From NCBI GenBank assembly GCA_016223025.1, contig JACRPU010000011.1:1-42865 (forward strand): a stretch of DNA of 42,865 nt, written 5' to 3'. Shown piece by piece: positions 42,789 through 42,865 of the stretch (its first letter is position 1; each line of letters starts with the position of its first letter). The translations under genes were made by a program, and so were the position numbers. The stretch comes from Nitrosomonadales bacterium. GTDB lineage: Bacteria; Pseudomonadota; Gammaproteobacteria; Burkholderiales; Gallionellaceae. The notes under the pieces were generated by a model that was given only the letters and a program-made list of their open reading frames with translations, was not told the origin of the DNA and made no database searches.

Positions 42789-42865
42789 GTGAGTATTTTC
42801 AATCGCAAATATTCTTCATCGCGCAGCCCATATGCGCGGCGCTGGATAACGCGTATCTTGTTGTT
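42789..42865 (+). CDS. Start of a gene cut by the window end
   Basis: A GTG at 42789 with GGGAG 7 bp upstream opens a frame (SIFNRKYSSSRSPYARRWIT, then RILL) that runs off the edge. The basic N-terminus followed by a hydrophobic beginning could be a signal or membrane anchor. The lolA gene often follows ftsK, but the 25 visible residues do not identify the product. Confidence 0.45.
   Translation, partial: MSIFNRKYSSSRSPYARRWITRILL

Overview
The window reads as a chromosomal segment of a GC-rich betaproteobacterium. The housekeeping set (purB, argA next to yggX, ppk, panC-panD, bioC-bioD, ftsK), the small dispersed palindromic repeats and the respiratory and metal genes fit the Nitrosomonadales, perhaps Gallionellaceae. 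That placement is inference from gene content and was not searched. Two stretches look foreign: a DNA-modification island at about 16.5-25.1 kb, and an AT-richer accessory patch at about 32.1-36.3 kb.

Layout. 0.2-3.8 kb: the distal part of an N-type (alternative) rotary ATPase operon (atpE, long atpF, atpA, atpG and a possible 32-residue membrane peptide). A 130-bp palindromic element separates atpA from atpG and carries the atpG ribosome-binding site. 3.9-8.7 kb: a copper-handling cluster with a CusF-like periplasmic protein, a four-helix membrane protein with a Cys-Cys-Ala-His motif, a small secreted protein, a Cu+ P1B ATPase with YHS plus two HMBD domains, a DUF2933 protein and an ICMT-like methyltransferase. 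8.8-10.2 kb: purB, followed by 650 bp of stacked repeats. 10.9-16.5 kb: a divergent sulfur-type locus. An ArsR-rhodanese fusion regulator faces a DsrE-like protein, an SQR-like flavoprotein, an MMPL/RND exporter and a LolA-like protein. Both promoters of the divergent region can be read, and each has a copy of the same operator-like sequence next to its -10 box.

16.5-25.1 kb: an island that appears to separate the LolA-like gene from a beta-barrel gene (25145-26365) that I take to be its former operon partner. It holds a short methyltransferase-like gene, a truncated DUF1016 gene, a DUF433/DUF5615 toxin-antitoxin pair, an Eco57I-like DNA methyltransferase cut by a 128-bp insertion, a full DUF1016 PD-(D/E)XK nuclease, a DUF559 nuclease gene bounded by inverted GC-rich repeats, and a GIY-YIG/DExH helicase. 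Overlapping starts and stops show that much of it is one transcription unit. The functional idea is a restriction or phage-defence system made of two methyltransferase-like proteins, a DUF1016 nuclease and a GIY-YIG helicase, with nested mobile pieces. At its right edge lies a RhuM-family remnant, open in frame with the barrel.

26.6-32.1 kb: a diguanylate cyclase with a Rossmann-like N-terminus and a FixL-type (probably haem) PAS domain, then argA, yggX and ppk. 32.1-36.3 kb: accessory patch with a frameshifted hicB, a DUF4160 remnant with DUF2442, an unknown ORF and a Sel1-repeat gene bounded by 20-bp inverted repeats, a vapBC-like pair and an IS91-like transposase remnant. 36.3-42.7 kb: panD and panC on the minus strand, then bioC, bioD, an orphan NarL/FixJ response regulator and ftsK. 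A MITE-like 162-bp element with perfect 18-bp terminal inverted repeats sits 16 bp before the ftsK start. A final reading frame begins at 42789 and runs off the end.
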